DNA from: Aliiroseovarius marinus
GTDB lineage: Bacteria > Pseudomonadota > Alphaproteobacteria > Rhodobacterales > Rhodobacteraceae
Direction of reading: 5' to 3'
Length of the DNA stretch: 64,000 bases
NCBI RefSeq assembly: GCF_004360145.1
Contig: NZ_SAIT01000003.1
Span: 248,001-312,000, forward strand
Position 1 is the stretch's first letter. Every line of letters starts with the position of its first letter. The notes below the pieces were generated by a model. That model was not told where the DNA came from. It saw only the letters and a list, made by a program, of their open reading frames with translations, and ran no database searches. Shown here in pieces: positions 36,919 through 47,232 of the stretch. The position numbers were made by a program, and so were the translations under genes.

Positions 36919-37620
36919 TTAGTCGTCATTGGCGGCTTCCCATGACAGAGACCGAATGTTCGGATCCAGCATCAACGGCGCGACCGCCGTTTTGATCAGG
37001 CTGTCGCTGTTGTCTTCCACATTAACCAAAACCTCAAGCGTACTGTCCTCGCCGCTGTCCGTCGCGTCGATTGACACCAGCGCCAGCCCCGGCAAAGCAA
37101 GCTTGTGCACGATGGTCGAACGCACCTTGTTTTCATGCTTCGCACGGCAAGAAATCCACAGACGGAATTCCAACAAAAGCGGCTGCCCTGCGCGTGTTTT
37201 TCGCTTCAGGAACTTTACCAAGGGGCGTAGACCAAGGTTCACGAAAATGATCAGGCCGCACATCAGCGCGGCAAACCCGATGGCGCCCACTCCGGCCATG
37301 ACGCCGATGGCCGCCGAACACCACAGTGTCGCGGCGGTATTCAGCCCGTGCACCGTGAAACCGTGGCGGAAAATGATGCCAGCCCCCAGAAAGCCAATGC
37401 CCGAGACGACTTGGGCCGCCACGCGGGTCGGGCTGACCTCATGCGGAAACAGGGCTGCAAAAACGACGAATCCTGCCGCGCCCAGCGATACCAACGCGTT
37501 GGTCCTTAGGCCGGCCATGCGCTGACGCACCTGCCGCTCGGACCCGACCAAAGCTCCGAAAATCACTGCCGCTGTCAGATTGATAGCGGCCACGTCCAAT
37601 GTAATGGCTTCTGGTGTCAT
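36919..37620 (-). CDS. MgtC/SapB family membrane protein
   Basis: A 233-residue protein. The first 140 residues are hydrophobic with the MgtC signature GALVGSERQVRQRMAGLRTNALVSLGAA, then VASQ-like AQVVSGIGFLGAGIIFR and VHGLNTAATLWCSAAIGVMAG. The C-terminal third is soluble and ACT-like. In pathogens MgtC helps survival at low magnesium and inhibits ATP synthase; in environmental bacteria the role is less clear. No magnesium riboswitch was recognised in the 184-bp region before the start. Confidence 0.87.
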   Translation of the reverse strand: MTPEAITLDVAAINLTAAVIFGALVGSERQVRQRMAGLRTNALVSLGAAGFVVFAALFPHEVSPTRVAAQVVSGIGFLGAGIIFRHGFTVHGLNTAATLWCSAAIGVMAGVGAIGFAALMCGLIIFVNLGLRPLVKFLKRKTRAGQPLLLEFRLWISCRAKHENKVRSTIVHKLALPGLALVSIDATDSGEDSTLEVLVNVEDNSDSLIKTAVAPLMLDPNIRSLSWEAANDD

Positions 37621-37804
37621 GCGCGTTACCTCTTTTTTTGGGTGAGTGTCGGTCCTGAGCGCTCTGCATGATTGGGCAAAAGCGACCGTTTTGACGCCGC
37701 AATGGTGCCAAGGCGACAGTTCGCCGCTCCAACCATGTCGGATTTGTTCCGTCTTGACCGGCTTGGGGCTTGCGCAAACCCGCCCCCTGCCCTAATCGGT
37801 CAAC

Positions 37805-39367
<1,563 letters not shown>

Positions 39368-39384
39368 GCACCGACCCGAAGGGG

Positions 39385-39409
39385 AAAATTAGTCCAGTGG
39401 ACTAATTTT
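39385..39409. repeat. Palindromic element 1 after guaA
   Basis: A 25-bp perfect palindrome: 12-bp arms AAAATTAGTCCA/TGGACTAATTTT about a single central G. It lies 18 bp past the guaA stop. A related copy follows 68 bp later (39453-39477) with the same TCCAGTG core, so this is a dispersed REP-like repeat rather than a simple terminator. Confidence 0.75.
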
Positions 39410-39452
39410 AGATGCGAACACCTGAAGGCTTTGCCTGAAGGTTGGAAGGTCG

Positions 39453-39477
39453 GAAATAGATCCAGTGAATCGATTTC
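39453..39477. repeat. Palindromic element 2 after guaA
   Basis: A 25-bp imperfect palindrome (10 of 12 arm pairs, central G): GAAATAGATCCA/TGAATCGATTTC. It shares the ATTT-flanked TCCAGTG core and exact arm length with element 1 and is followed by AGCACCGAACGCCCGAGG. The two form a closely spaced pair between guaA and its terminator. Confidence 0.65.
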
Positions 39478-39527
39478 AGCACCGAACGCCCGAGGCCCCG
39501 GCCGAGGGCTAGCACCCCAATCACATC

Positions 39528-39555
39528 AAAACGCCGTCCAATTGGGCGGCGTTTT
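39528..39555 (+). terminator. Terminator downstream of guaA
   Basis: Stem ACGCCGTCC/GGGCGGCGT (one G-U pair) with AATT loop, extended by flanking A and T residues and followed by TTTTCTTTTTC on the plus strand. It is 160 bp past guaA and 45 bp before the monooxygenase gene. Confidence 0.85.
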
Positions 39556-39600
39556 CTTTTTCTCTCGCCAAGGCGACCGCCGCTTGCTAGCCCTTGGGGC

Positions 39601-39894
39601 ATGACACAGGCACCCCATATCGTTTTGACCGGCCATATCGACGTTCCCGAGGATCGGCGCGAGGCCATCCGCGCCGCTTTGCCCGCCCATATCGAACTGA
39701 CCCGCGCCGAACCGGGCTGTCTGTCCTTTCTGGTGGTCGAAGACCGCTGCCATCCCGGACGTTTCAATGTCTCGGAACGTTTTACGGATCGCGCCGCCTT
39801 CGACGCGCATCAGGCACGTATGAAATCCTCGGACTGGGCGACCATTACTGCGGGTATTCCACGCCACTACACCGTGACCGAGGTCCCTGCGTGA
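39601..39894 (+). CDS. Antibiotic biosynthesis monooxygenase-like (putative quinol monooxygenase) protein
   Basis: A 97-residue protein of ABM-domain size. IVLTGHIDVPEDRREAIRAAL, then HIELTRAEPGCLSFLVVEDR, then FNVSERFTDRAAFDAHQARM show the dimeric ferredoxin-like ABM pattern (EpGc..y.......vy..E.w.d..a...H). Relatives such as YgiN oxidise quinols without cofactor; many have no known substrate. The stop overlaps the EamA-type transporter start by 4 bp (GTGA), so the pair is translationally coupled. Confidence 0.8.
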   Translation: MTQAPHIVLTGHIDVPEDRREAIRAALPAHIELTRAEPGCLSFLVVEDRCHPGRFNVSERFTDRAAFDAHQARMKSSDWATITAGIPRHYTVTEVPA

Positions 39895-40763
39895 CCCCAA
39901 CCGCCCGCGCCGCCATCTGGATGACCGGAGCCATTGGCTCGTTTTCTGTCATGGCAATGGCCGGACGGGCGGTCAGCCTGCAGCTCGATACGTTCGAATT
40001 GATGATGTACCGGTCTGCAGTCGGGTTGAGCATCATGCTGGCCGTCCTGACCGTTTCGCGACGCTGGCACATGGTCTCGCGCCAGAACCTCGGCCTGCAT
40101 TTCACCCGCAATCTGGCGCATTTCGCGGGGCAAAACCTGTGGTTCTACGCGCTGACCCTGATCCCATTAGCGCAAGTCTTCGCGTTGGAGTTCACATCGC
40201 CGCTTTGGGTCGTATTTCTGGCCCCAATGCTGCTGGGGGAACGCCTAACGATGCCGCAGCTCCTCTGCGTTGCCAGCGGCTTTGTCGGGATCCTGATCAT
40301 CACCGCATCAGCGCTGTCCGAACCATCGGCATCAACGGGCACAATGTCGGCGGCGGCATCCGCCATCTGCTTTGCATTGACGGCCGTCTTCACCCGAAAG
40401 TTGACCCGCACCCAGTCTACCCTGTCGATCCTGTTCTGGCTGACCAGCATGCAATTGGGGCTTGGTTTGATCTGCGCAGGCATTGACGGTTCCATTGCCA
40501 CCCCACAAGGCTGGAGCATCCTGTGGCTCGTCATCATCGGCTGCGCAGGTTTGCTGGCCCATACCTGCCTGACGCAGGCTTTGTCGCTTGCGCCGGCCTC
40601 GGTGGTCATCCCGATCGACTTCACGCGCCTCCCCCTGATCGCGCTGGCAGGCGCGATATTCTATGACGAACCGATCGGGTTCGCGCTGATCGTCGGCGGT
40701 CTGATCATCATCGCAGCCAACATTGTCAGCATCCGCATATCGGAATCCAAGCGCGCTACGTAA
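39891..40763 (+). CDS. DMT superfamily transporter (EamA type)
   Basis: A 290-residue membrane protein starting at GTG 39891, which overlaps the preceding stop. The long frame upstream is antisense or out of frame to the ABM gene and is rejected. Ten hydrophobic segments are visible in two EamA halves; the first ends AQVFALEFTSPLWVVFLAPMLLGERL and the second APASVVIPIDFTRLPLIALAGAIFYDEP, the paired E/DP-like ends of each repeat. DMT carriers usually export metabolites or amino acids; substrate unknown. Coupling to the ABM protein suggests a shared job, perhaps export of an oxidised small molecule. Confidence 0.87.
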   Translation: MTPTARAAIWMTGAIGSFSVMAMAGRAVSLQLDTFELMMYRSAVGLSIMLAVLTVSRRWHMVSRQNLGLHFTRNLAHFAGQNLWFYALTLIPLAQVFALEFTSPLWVVFLAPMLLGERLTMPQLLCVASGFVGILIITASALSEPSASTGTMSAAASAICFALTAVFTRKLTRTQSTLSILFWLTSMQLGLGLICAGIDGSIATPQGWSILWLVIIGCAGLLAHTCLTQALSLAPASVVIPIDFTRLPLIALAGAIFYDEPIGFALIVGGLIIIAANIVSIRISESKRAT

Positions 40764-40958
40764 CTCATCAAACGTATGGAAATGCACGGTAAATCTTAAC
40801 AAACCGTGTCAATTCCACATCGCTATTTCGCCAATTTACGACCTGACGTCACATGACCTGAGGTAAAGATTGACCGAATAAGTAGGCTGCAAATACGTTT
40901 TCCCAATATTGCCGCCCCGGAGGAGACGGCTCTTGCAGATAAGTCCCAGGGAGGAGAC

Positions 40959-41987
40959 ATGAAAAAGCAAACCCTAACGATCGCGGCAGCATTGACCGCC
41001 GCGGCGACGGCAGCACAGGCTGGCATTGACCGCTCGGGCCAGGACATCGGCGTACTGTTCGAAGAAGGCAACTACTTCCAGTTCAGCTTCGCCCACGTCG
41101 ACCCCGACATCACCAGCGACGTAACAGGCACGACCCAATCCGCTGTTCCGTTCTCGACCCTCGCGTTTGGTTATAAGCACCAGTTCAACGACAACCTAAG
41201 CTTCGCCTTGATCTGGGATCAGCCCTATGGCGCGGACATCCAGTATATCGACGGCCCGGCAGCAGGCGGCTATGCGTTTATCGACAGCCGTCAGATCACT
41301 GGTATCCTGCGCTACGAACTGGGCAATGGTTTCTCGGTTCACGGTGGTGCATTTTCGCAAAAACTGTCGGGTGAAATCCTGACCAGCAGCGGTCTTTTGA
41401 TGGCTGAAAGCGGAAGCGAGCTGGGTGGCGTCGCCGGCGTCGCTTATGAAAAGCCCGAGATCGCGCTGCGTGTCGCCCTGACCTATTTCACTGGCGTTGA
41501 TCACGAACTGACAGGCACCCACGTCGCATTTGGCCCCAGCGCGGCAACTGGCACCGTGTCCATGCCCGAAGCCTTCAATCTGGATTTCCAGACAGGCATT
41601 GCGCAAAACACGCTGCTGTTCGGCTCGATCCGCCACGCCAAATATGATGGCATTTCGCTGGACACCACCAGCGGCTTTGGCACCGTAAACTGGGTGAACT
41701 TCGTCGATGACGTCACTAGCTATGAGTTGGGTATCGGTCGCAAGCTGAATGACAACTGGTCGGTCGCCCTGACCGTGGGCTATAGCGATGGTGCAGATAC
41801 CGGCACCACCTTCCTTGCCCCCGCTGGTTCGGCCACCTCGGTTGGCATTGGCGCCTCATACACCACCGGTGACATCAAGGTCTCGGGTGGCGTGCGCTAT
41901 ACCAAGTTCAGCGAGAAATCGGTGCTTGGTGTCCCGTTCGAGGGCAGCGCGCTGTCCGCGGGCGTGAGCGTCGGAATTTCCTTCTGA
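40959..41987 (+). CDS. FadL/OmpP1-type outer-membrane transport protein
   Basis: A 342-residue protein with a signal peptide (MKKQTLTIAAALTAAATAAQA, then GIDRSGQ). The mature start GIDRSGQDIGVLFEEGNYFQFSFAHVDPDITS corresponds to the FadL hatch and first strands, and the body is a long beta-barrel with Tyr/Phe-rich strands ending in GVSVGISF. E. coli FadL is about 425 mature residues, so this is a short member. It probably lets hydrophobic compounds such as fatty acids cross the outer membrane. GGGAGGAG precedes the ATG. A strong terminator follows. Confidence 0.83.
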   Translation: MKKQTLTIAAALTAAATAAQAGIDRSGQDIGVLFEEGNYFQFSFAHVDPDITSDVTGTTQSAVPFSTLAFGYKHQFNDNLSFALIWDQPYGADIQYIDGPAAGGYAFIDSRQITGILRYELGNGFSVHGGAFSQKLSGEILTSSGLLMAESGSELGGVAGVAYEKPEIALRVALTYFTGVDHELTGTHVAFGPSAATGTVSMPEAFNLDFQTGIAQNTLLFGSIRHAKYDGISLDTTSGFGTVNWVNFVDDVTSYELGIGRKLNDNWSVALTVGYSDGADTGTTFLAPAGSATSVGIGASYTTGDIKVSGGVRYTKFSEKSVLGVPFEGSALSAGVSVGISF

Positions 41988-42011
41988 TCTAACAGAAGAC
42001 CACTCACGGAC

Positions 42012-42043
42012 ACGCCCCGCCAATTGGTGGGGCGTTTTCTTTT
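42012..42043 (+). terminator. Terminator downstream of the FadL-like gene
   Basis: Stem ACGCCCCGCC/GGTGGGGCGT (one G-U pair) with AATT loop, followed by TTTTCTTTT on the plus strand. It starts 25 bp past the stop and separates the porin from the ATPase gene. Confidence 0.9.
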
Positions 42044-42110
42044 GTAACAGAAGCATTTGACCCCATTGCGTCAGCCATTTACCAAAGGGCCGAAACACAA
42101 GGTGACAGGC

Positions 42111-42971
42111 ATGCTTTATCAATCCTCAGCGGACTGGCAGTCAGCAACGCATAAGCGGGTGCTTTTCTTTGGCATGTCAGGACTTGGCAAGACATACCTG
42201 TCCAACCTGCTGCGCGATCAGGGCGACTGGTTTCACTATTCGATCGATTACCGCATTGGCACCCGTTACATGGGCGAGCACATCGCAGACAATTTCAAAG
42301 CCGAGGCGATGAAGGTCCCCTTCCTGCGCGAGCTTCTGATGTCGGATTCAATCCGGATCACGTCGAAGATCAGTTTCGAAAACCTGACGCCCGTAGCGAC
42401 ATATTTGGGCAAACCCGGTGACGTGGATAAAGGCGGCTTACCGATTGACGAATATCGCCGCAGGCAAGATCAGTTCAAAACGGCCGAGATCTCGGCCCTG
42501 ATGGACACCGCGTCCTTCATTGATCGCGCCGAGCGCATCTATGGCTATCCGCATTTCATCTGCGACAGCGGAGGCTCGATCTGTGAATGGATCGACGCCG
42601 CCCTAGGCGAGCACGACGCCCTTCTGTCCGAACTCAGCAAGCATTGCCTTCTGGTTTGGCTGCGCGGGGACGAGGCACATACGCAAAAACTGATCGAACG
42701 TTTTGACCGCGCGCCCAAGCCGATGGCCTATCAGCCCGAATTTTTAGCGCGCGTCTGGAATGAATATCTAAACGAATTCAACGTGAAAGAAGATGACGTT
42801 GATCCAGATGCCTTCATCCGTTGGACCTATGCGCAGGCGCTGAACCACCGTCAGCCGCTCTACGAGCATATGGCGCGCTACGGCGTGTCGCTTTGCGCCC
42901 ACGAAGTTGCGCAGATCAAAACGCCGCAAGACTTCGACCGCATGATCTCGGCCGCCATTGACGCGCGCTGA
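42111..42971 (+). CDS. P-loop ATPase/kinase of unknown role
   Basis: A 286-residue protein; ATG at 42111 follows AAGGTGA. Residues 17-28 [12 protein letters not shown] are Walker A (GxxGxGKT). [22 protein letters not shown] lies where a Walker B strand would be, with CDSGGS at its end. There is no helicase or AAA second region, and the rest looks helical. Similar stand-alone ATPases are found near metA in Roseobacter-group genomes, but the function is not established. It resembles small-molecule kinases in size. It is followed 46 bp later by metA. Confidence 0.65.
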   Translation: MLYQSSADWQSATHKRVLFFGMSGLGKTYLSNLLRDQGDWFHYSIDYRIGTRYMGEHIADNFKAEAMKVPFLRELLMSDSIRITSKISFENLTPVATYLGKPGDVDKGGLPIDEYRRRQDQFKTAEISALMDTASFIDRAERIYGYPHFICDSGGSICEWIDAALGEHDALLSELSKHCLLVWLRGDEAHTQKLIERFDRAPKPMAYQPEFLARVWNEYLNEFNVKEDDVDPDAFIRWTYAQALNHRQPLYEHMARYGVSLCAHEVAQIKTPQDFDRMISAAIDAR

Positions 42972-43017
42972 TCGCACCCCATCTATACCCCTTAACGAAC
43001 GAAAAAGGACCGGTTCC

Positions 43018-43956
43018 ATGCCCATCAAGATCCCCTCGACCCTGCCAGCAGTAGACGTGCTGAAGGACGAAGGCGTGATGGTCATGCCCGAGGATCAGGC
43101 CGCCAAGCAGGACATCCGCCCGATGCGGATCGCCCTTCTGAACCTGATGCCCAAGAAGATCGAGACCGAGACCCAGTTTGCCCGCCTGATCGGATCACAT
43201 CCGCTTCAGATCGAACTGACGCTTCTACGCCCGTCCGAGCACACCTCGAAAAACACCAGCGAGGCTCATATCGGCGCGTTCTATCAGCCTTGGGACGAGG
43301 TGAAGGACCAGAAATTCGACGGTCTCATCATCACCGGCGCCCCGATCGAGCACCTGCCCTTTGAAGAGGTCACCTATTGGGATGAGCTGACCCAGATCCT
43401 CGATTGGACCCAGACCAACGTGCATTCCACCTTCGGCGTTTGCTGGGGTGGCATGGCCATGATCTATTACTTCCACGGTGTAAAAAAGCACCTGCTCGAC
43501 GCAAAGGCATTTGGCTGCTTCCCCCAGCGAAATCTTCAGCCTTCGTCCCCGTATTTGCGCGGTTTTTCTGATAGTTGCGTGGTTCCTGTCAGCCGTTGGA
43601 CCGAGATGAAGCAAGACGAGGTCGACGCCGCCACCGGCCTACGCACCCTGCTTGGCTCAGACGATACAGGCCCCTGCCTGATCGAAGACAAGGCCCACCG
43701 TGCGCTCTATATCTTCAATCATTTCGAGTATGACGACCTGACCCTGAAGGGCGAATACGACCGCGACGTGGCTAAGGGCGCGCCGATCAACGTGCCGATG
43801 AACTATTACCCGGACGACGATCCCACGCAGCCGCCCGAGAACCGCTGGCGCAGCCACGCCCATCTTCTGTACCAAAACTGGATCTCGGAAATGTATCTGA
43901 CCACGCCCTATGACATCAATCAGATCGGTCAGGCCGTGAAAGACCGTCGCGTCTAA
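43018..43956 (+). CDS. metA: Homoserine O-acyltransferase MetA (Glu111: predicted acetyl-CoA specific)
   Basis: A 312-residue enzyme; ATG at 43018 gives the family start [40 protein letters not shown] and [11 protein letters not shown] are hallmarks of the MetA/HTS fold. Catalytic Cys142 is in [10 protein letters not shown] and the His-Glu of the active site in FNHFEYDD. Residue 111, which selects the acyl donor in studied homologues (Gly for succinyl-CoA, Glu for acetyl-CoA), is Glu in GAPIEHL. The product is therefore probably O-acetylhomoserine, feeding methionine synthesis by direct sulfhydrylation or cystathionine. No SAM riboswitch was found in the short leader. Confidence 0.93.
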   Translation: MPIKIPSTLPAVDVLKDEGVMVMPEDQAAKQDIRPMRIALLNLMPKKIETETQFARLIGSHPLQIELTLLRPSEHTSKNTSEAHIGAFYQPWDEVKDQKFDGLIITGAPIEHLPFEEVTYWDELTQILDWTQTNVHSTFGVCWGGMAMIYYFHGVKKHLLDAKAFGCFPQRNLQPSSPYLRGFSDSCVVPVSRWTEMKQDEVDAATGLRTLLGSDDTGPCLIEDKAHRALYIFNHFEYDDLTLKGEYDRDVAKGAPINVPMNYYPDDDPTQPPENRWRSHAHLLYQNWISEMYLTTPYDINQIGQAVKDRRV

Positions 43957-44013
43957 GCTGATTGCCAAACGCCTCTTCGGCCCCCATATTGGTGTGAAAT
44001 CAGGAGTTTGCCT

Positions 44014-44895
44014 ATGTCATTGCCCTTTGACGGCGCCATTTCCGAGTTCTTTCGCACGACCGCCCCTGACGCGGTCCGTGACGCCATCAAGAATGGATCA
44101 AAGAAGGACATTCTGTCTGACAGCTATCCCTATGAGACGCCGATCGACAAGAAAGTCTACGAGGACGAGCTTGAGGCGCTTCAGCTGGAACTGGTGAAGT
44201 TGCAGGCCGATGTGAAGGCGACGGGTAAACGCGTGGTCGTGGTGTTTGAAGGCCGCGACGCGGCTGGCAAAGGCGGTACGATCAAGCGCTTCCGCGAGAA
44301 CCTGAACCCACGGGTCGCACGGGTCGTGGCGCTGTCCAAACCTTCGGACCGCGAGGCAGGCGAATGGTATTTTCAGCGCTATGTCAAACACTTGCCCACC
44401 GAAGGTGAGATCGTTCTGTTCGACCGCAGCTGGTATAATCGCGGCGTCGTCGAGAAGGTCTTTGACTTCTGCAAAGACACCCAACGCGAGGCCTTCTTCC
44501 GCCAACTGCCCGAATTCGAGGACATGCTGGTCGACGAGGGTATTCACTTCGTCAAAATCTGGCTGAACGTCGGACGCGCCGAGCAACTGCGCCGCTTCCT
44601 GTCCCGCGAAAAAGACCCCTTGAAACAATGGAAGCTCAGCTGGATTGACGTTGAAGGCTTGAACCGCTGGGACGCCTATTCGACCGCGATCAAGGAAACC
44701 TTCGACCGCAGCCACCGCGCCAGAACCCCGTGGACCGTCATCCGCTCGGACGACAAGAAACGCGCGCGCCTTGCAGCCCTGAAGGCCGTCCTGCAAGGCA
44801 TTGACTACGCAGGGAAAGACAGCAATATCGCCAGCGCTCCAGATGATCAGATCTGCGGCGGGCCAGACCTCTGGACTGATGGTGACCATGCCTAA
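44014..44895 (+). CDS. ppk2: Polyphosphate kinase 2
   Basis: A 293-residue protein; ATG at 44014 has AGGAG seven bases upstream. [20 protein letters not shown] is Walker [20 protein letters not shown] Walker B plus the lid motif, and [20 protein letters not shown] the C-terminal PPK2 motif. One-domain PPK2 enzymes of this length use polyphosphate to phosphorylate GDP or ADP and so move phosphate between nucleotides and polymer. The phosphate regulon in the same window is unlinked by transcription. Its last 8 bp overlap the TetR gene. Confidence 0.93.
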   Translation: MSLPFDGAISEFFRTTAPDAVRDAIKNGSKKDILSDSYPYETPIDKKVYEDELEALQLELVKLQADVKATGKRVVVVFEGRDAAGKGGTIKRFRENLNPRVARVVALSKPSDREAGEWYFQRYVKHLPTEGEIVLFDRSWYNRGVVEKVFDFCKDTQREAFFRQLPEFEDMLVDEGIHFVKIWLNVGRAEQLRRFLSREKDPLKQWKLSWIDVEGLNRWDAYSTAIKETFDRSHRARTPWTVIRSDDKKRARLAALKAVLQGIDYAGKDSNIASAPDDQICGGPDLWTDGDHA

Positions 44896-45505
44896 GCGCG
44901 GCTATCACCACGGCAACCTGCGTCAGGCATTGGTCGACGCGGCCCTCGCCCTGATCGAGGAAAAAGGCCCCACAGGTTTCACCCTGTCCGAGGCCGCAAA
45001 ACAGGCGGGCGTCACGCCTGCGGCCGTCTATCGCCATTTTGCCGGCCGCGAGGACCTGATCGCCGAAGCGGCCCGCCAGGGCTATGAGATCTTCGCGGAC
45101 CTCATGGAATACGCCTATGACAAGGGTCAACCCTCGGCGCTTGCCAGCTTCGAGGCCACAGGCCGTGCCTATCTGGCCTTCGCCCGCAAATATCCGGGTC
45201 ACTATATCTCGATGTTCGAAAGCGGGATCTCGGTCAATCGCTCTCCGGAACTTGCCATGGTCTCATCCCGCGCGATGGGCGTGCTGGAAAAAGCCGCCGG
45301 CAAACTGACCGAGAACATGCCCGCAGACAAACGCCCGCCCTCTCGCATGGTCAGCGCCCATATCTGGGCCATGAGCCACGGCGTGGTCGAGCTGTTCGGC
45401 CGCGGCAGCCCCGGCCAGAAAAGCCCCTTTCCGCCCGAAGAACTTCTGGAAAGCGGAATTGGCATCTATCTGCGCGGGCTGGGTCTGATCAAGGCGGACG
45501 AGTAA
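44888..45505 (+). CDS. TetR/AcrR family regulator with WHG-type C-terminal domain
   Basis: A 205-residue protein read from ATG at 44888. The N-terminal helix-turn-helix is [29 protein letters not shown], with the canonical AVYRHF. The C-terminal domain holds [21 protein letters not shown], the W...HG signature. It likely represses nearby or distant genes in response to an unknown ligand. It overlaps ppk2 by 8 bp, so it is coupled to it and may adjust its expression. The next gene starts 5 bp after its stop. Confidence 0.88.
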   Translation: MPKRGYHHGNLRQALVDAALALIEEKGPTGFTLSEAAKQAGVTPAAVYRHFAGREDLIAEAARQGYEIFADLMEYAYDKGQPSALASFEATGRAYLAFARKYPGHYISMFESGISVNRSPELAMVSSRAMGVLEKAAGKLTENMPADKRPPSRMVSAHIWAMSHGVVELFGRGSPGQKSPFPPEELLESGIGIYLRGLGLIKADE

Positions 45506-45510
45506 TCGGC

Positions 45511-45897
45511 GTGCCCATTAAAGATCTTCGCAAAACACTCTATGTCTGGGCACTCCACCATGAGAAGATCGCGATAGCACTCGTTCTCGCGCTCTCATTT
45601 TCAGTGGGCGGTGTGATCTATCTCTTCATTGGCAAGGTGACCCTCAGACACACCGACTCTCATCACCTGCATTACGAACTCATGCCCGTGGTCTTTTCCT
45701 TCCAGATGCCATCAGAGTCCAAACCGCCTTCCTACTGGTTCACAGTTCAGACACCCGCTGGGCAAGACGTCCAAATCGGAACCCGGAGCTTGGTGAAAGC
45801 GCAGGAAGTGACCAATAAAGCGTGCGTCGATGTCCGTGAGCGCAAACTGGACAAAGCGCTATTGTACAGGCTCTCTTCAATGAAGAACTGCACCTAG
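45511..45897 (+). CDS. Hypothetical single-pass membrane protein
   Basis: A 128-residue protein starting at GTG, 5 bp after tetR. One membrane segment is predicted at about residues 21-43 (AIALVLALSFSVGGVIYLFIG), with a short basic N-terminus (PIKDLRKTLYVWALHHEK) inside and the rest outside. Two cysteines in the outer part (KACVDVRERK and the terminal KNCT) could form a disulfide. I do not recognise a family. Its translation is probably linked to ppk2-tetR. Confidence 0.55.
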   Translation: MPIKDLRKTLYVWALHHEKIAIALVLALSFSVGGVIYLFIGKVTLRHTDSHHLHYELMPVVFSFQMPSESKPPSYWFTVQTPAGQDVQIGTRSLVKAQEVTNKACVDVRERKLDKALLYRLSSMKNCT

Positions 45898-45907
45898 CTT
45901 CTTCCTC

Positions 45908-45968
45908 TTGCCCAAAATACCTTGGGGGAGTCTGAGGGCTTCAGGCCTCAGACGGGGGCAACGCCCCC
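45908..45968. repeat. Intergenic hairpin cluster between convergent genes
   Basis: The block begins TTGCCCAAAATACCTTGGGGG, then two hairpins: TCTGAGGGC/GGCCTCAGA (45931-45952, one mismatch) and GGGGGC/GCCCCC (45954-45968). This CAAAATACC followed by GC-rich hairpins looks like the dispersed intergenic repeat often seen in Rhodobacterales. A weaker relative may lie at 53072-53120. It may also act as a two-way terminator, but there is no U tract. Confidence 0.6.
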
Positions 45969-45999
45969 CTACAGGCTCACACCGTGAGCCATCGGCAGC

Positions 46000-47220
46000 T
46001 TAAGCCAACAGTTTGTGGCACAGCTCCAACCCGTCGATCAGCGTGTCCACTTCGTCCTTGGTGTTATACAGTCCAAAGGACGCGCGCGCGGTCGCCGCGA
46101 CACCCAGATGCTCCATCAGGGGCTTCGCGCAGTGATGCCCGGCCCGCACGGCAATGCCCTTCTTGTCCAGAATGGTCGAGATATCATGTGCATGCGCGGC
46201 GCCGTCCATGGTCAGCGAGAAGATCGCCGCCTTGCCCGGCGCGTGCCCCTGCACGTTCACCCAGTTCAGCCCCGCAAAACGCTCGGCAGCATAGGCGGCC
46301 AGTGATGCCTCATGCGCTGCGACATTCTCCATACCCAGATCCATCAGATATTCCAGGGCTGCGCCCATGCCGATGGTCTGTACGATCCCAGGCGTACCGG
46401 CCTCGAATTTCAACGGTGGTTTGGCATAGGTCACGGCGTCTTTCGTGACCTCGTTGATCATGTCGCCGCCGCCAAAAAACGGCTGCATCTCGGCCTGACG
46501 ATCCGCTCGGATATAGATCGCGCCGGACCCCGACGGGCCATAGAGCTTGTGCCCAGTGATCGCGTAAAAATCACACCCGATATCCTGCACATCGACAGGC
46601 ATATGCACCGCGCCCTGCGAACCATCGACCAGCACCGGAACGCCTTTGTCACGCGCGCCCGCGCAAATCGTTTTTACATCCACCACGGTGCCCAACACAT
46701 TCGAGCACTGGGTGATCGCAATCAGCTTGGTCCGATCCGTGATCGCATCCAGCACTTTTTGCGGATCCAGTGATCCGTCCAGCTCCGGATCGATCCATTT
46801 CAGAACCACACCCTGACGTTCGCGCAGGAAATGCCAAGGGACGATGTTGGCGTGATGCTCCATCGTCGACAGAATGATCTCGTCGCCCGCCTGCATCCGC
46901 GGCGCGGCCCACGCGTAGGATACCAGATTGATGCCCTCGGTCGTGCCCGAGTTAAACACGATCTCATCCTCAGACCCTGCATTCAGGAATTTCGCAACGA
47001 TACCACGCACGGCTTCGTAGCGTTCGGTCGACAGGTTCGACAGGTAGTGCAGCCCGCGGTGAACATTCGAGTACTCTACCGCATAGCCCCGCGTGATCGC
47101 ATCAATCACCACCTGCGGCTTCTGTGCCGACGCCCCGTTGTCCAGATAGGTCAATGGCTTGCCATTCACCTCACGCGCGAGGATCGGAAATTCACTGCGG
47201 ATCTTGTGGATATCATACAT
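46000..47220 (-). CDS. sufS: Cysteine desulfurase SufS (group II)
   Basis: A 406-residue PLP enzyme. AITGHKLYGPSGSGAIYI holds the Schiff-base lysine and AVRAGHHCAKPLMEHLGV the persulfide-bearing Cys364. The HHC/RxGHHC form and short catalytic loop are those of SufS, distinct from the group I enzyme encoded upstream in the same operon. It removes sulfur from cysteine for SufBCD; a SufE/SufU acceptor is not in the window. Last gene of the minus-strand SUF operon, 12 bp after a Yip1-like gene. Confidence 0.95.
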   Translation of the reverse strand: MYDIHKIRSEFPILAREVNGKPLTYLDNGASAQKPQVVIDAITRGYAVEYSNVHRGLHYLSNLSTERYEAVRGIVAKFLNAGSEDEIVFNSGTTEGINLVSYAWAAPRMQAGDEIILSTMEHHANIVPWHFLRERQGVVLKWIDPELDGSLDPQKVLDAITDRTKLIAITQCSNVLGTVVDVKTICAGARDKGVPVLVDGSQGAVHMPVDVQDIGCDFYAITGHKLYGPSGSGAIYIRADRQAEMQPFFGGGDMINEVTKDAVTYAKPPLKFEAGTPGIVQTIGMGAALEYLMDLGMENVAAHEASLAAYAAERFAGLNWVNVQGHAPGKAAIFSLTMDGAAHAHDISTILDKKGIAVRAGHHCAKPLMEHLGVAATARASFGLYNTKDEVDTLIDGLELCHKLLA

Positions 47221-47232
47221 GAACGGCTCCGA

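Noticed and set aside
42972-43017. Search for a SAM-II or other riboswitch before metA
   Set aside because: Only 46 bp lie between the genes, and none of the conserved SAM-II segments is seen.
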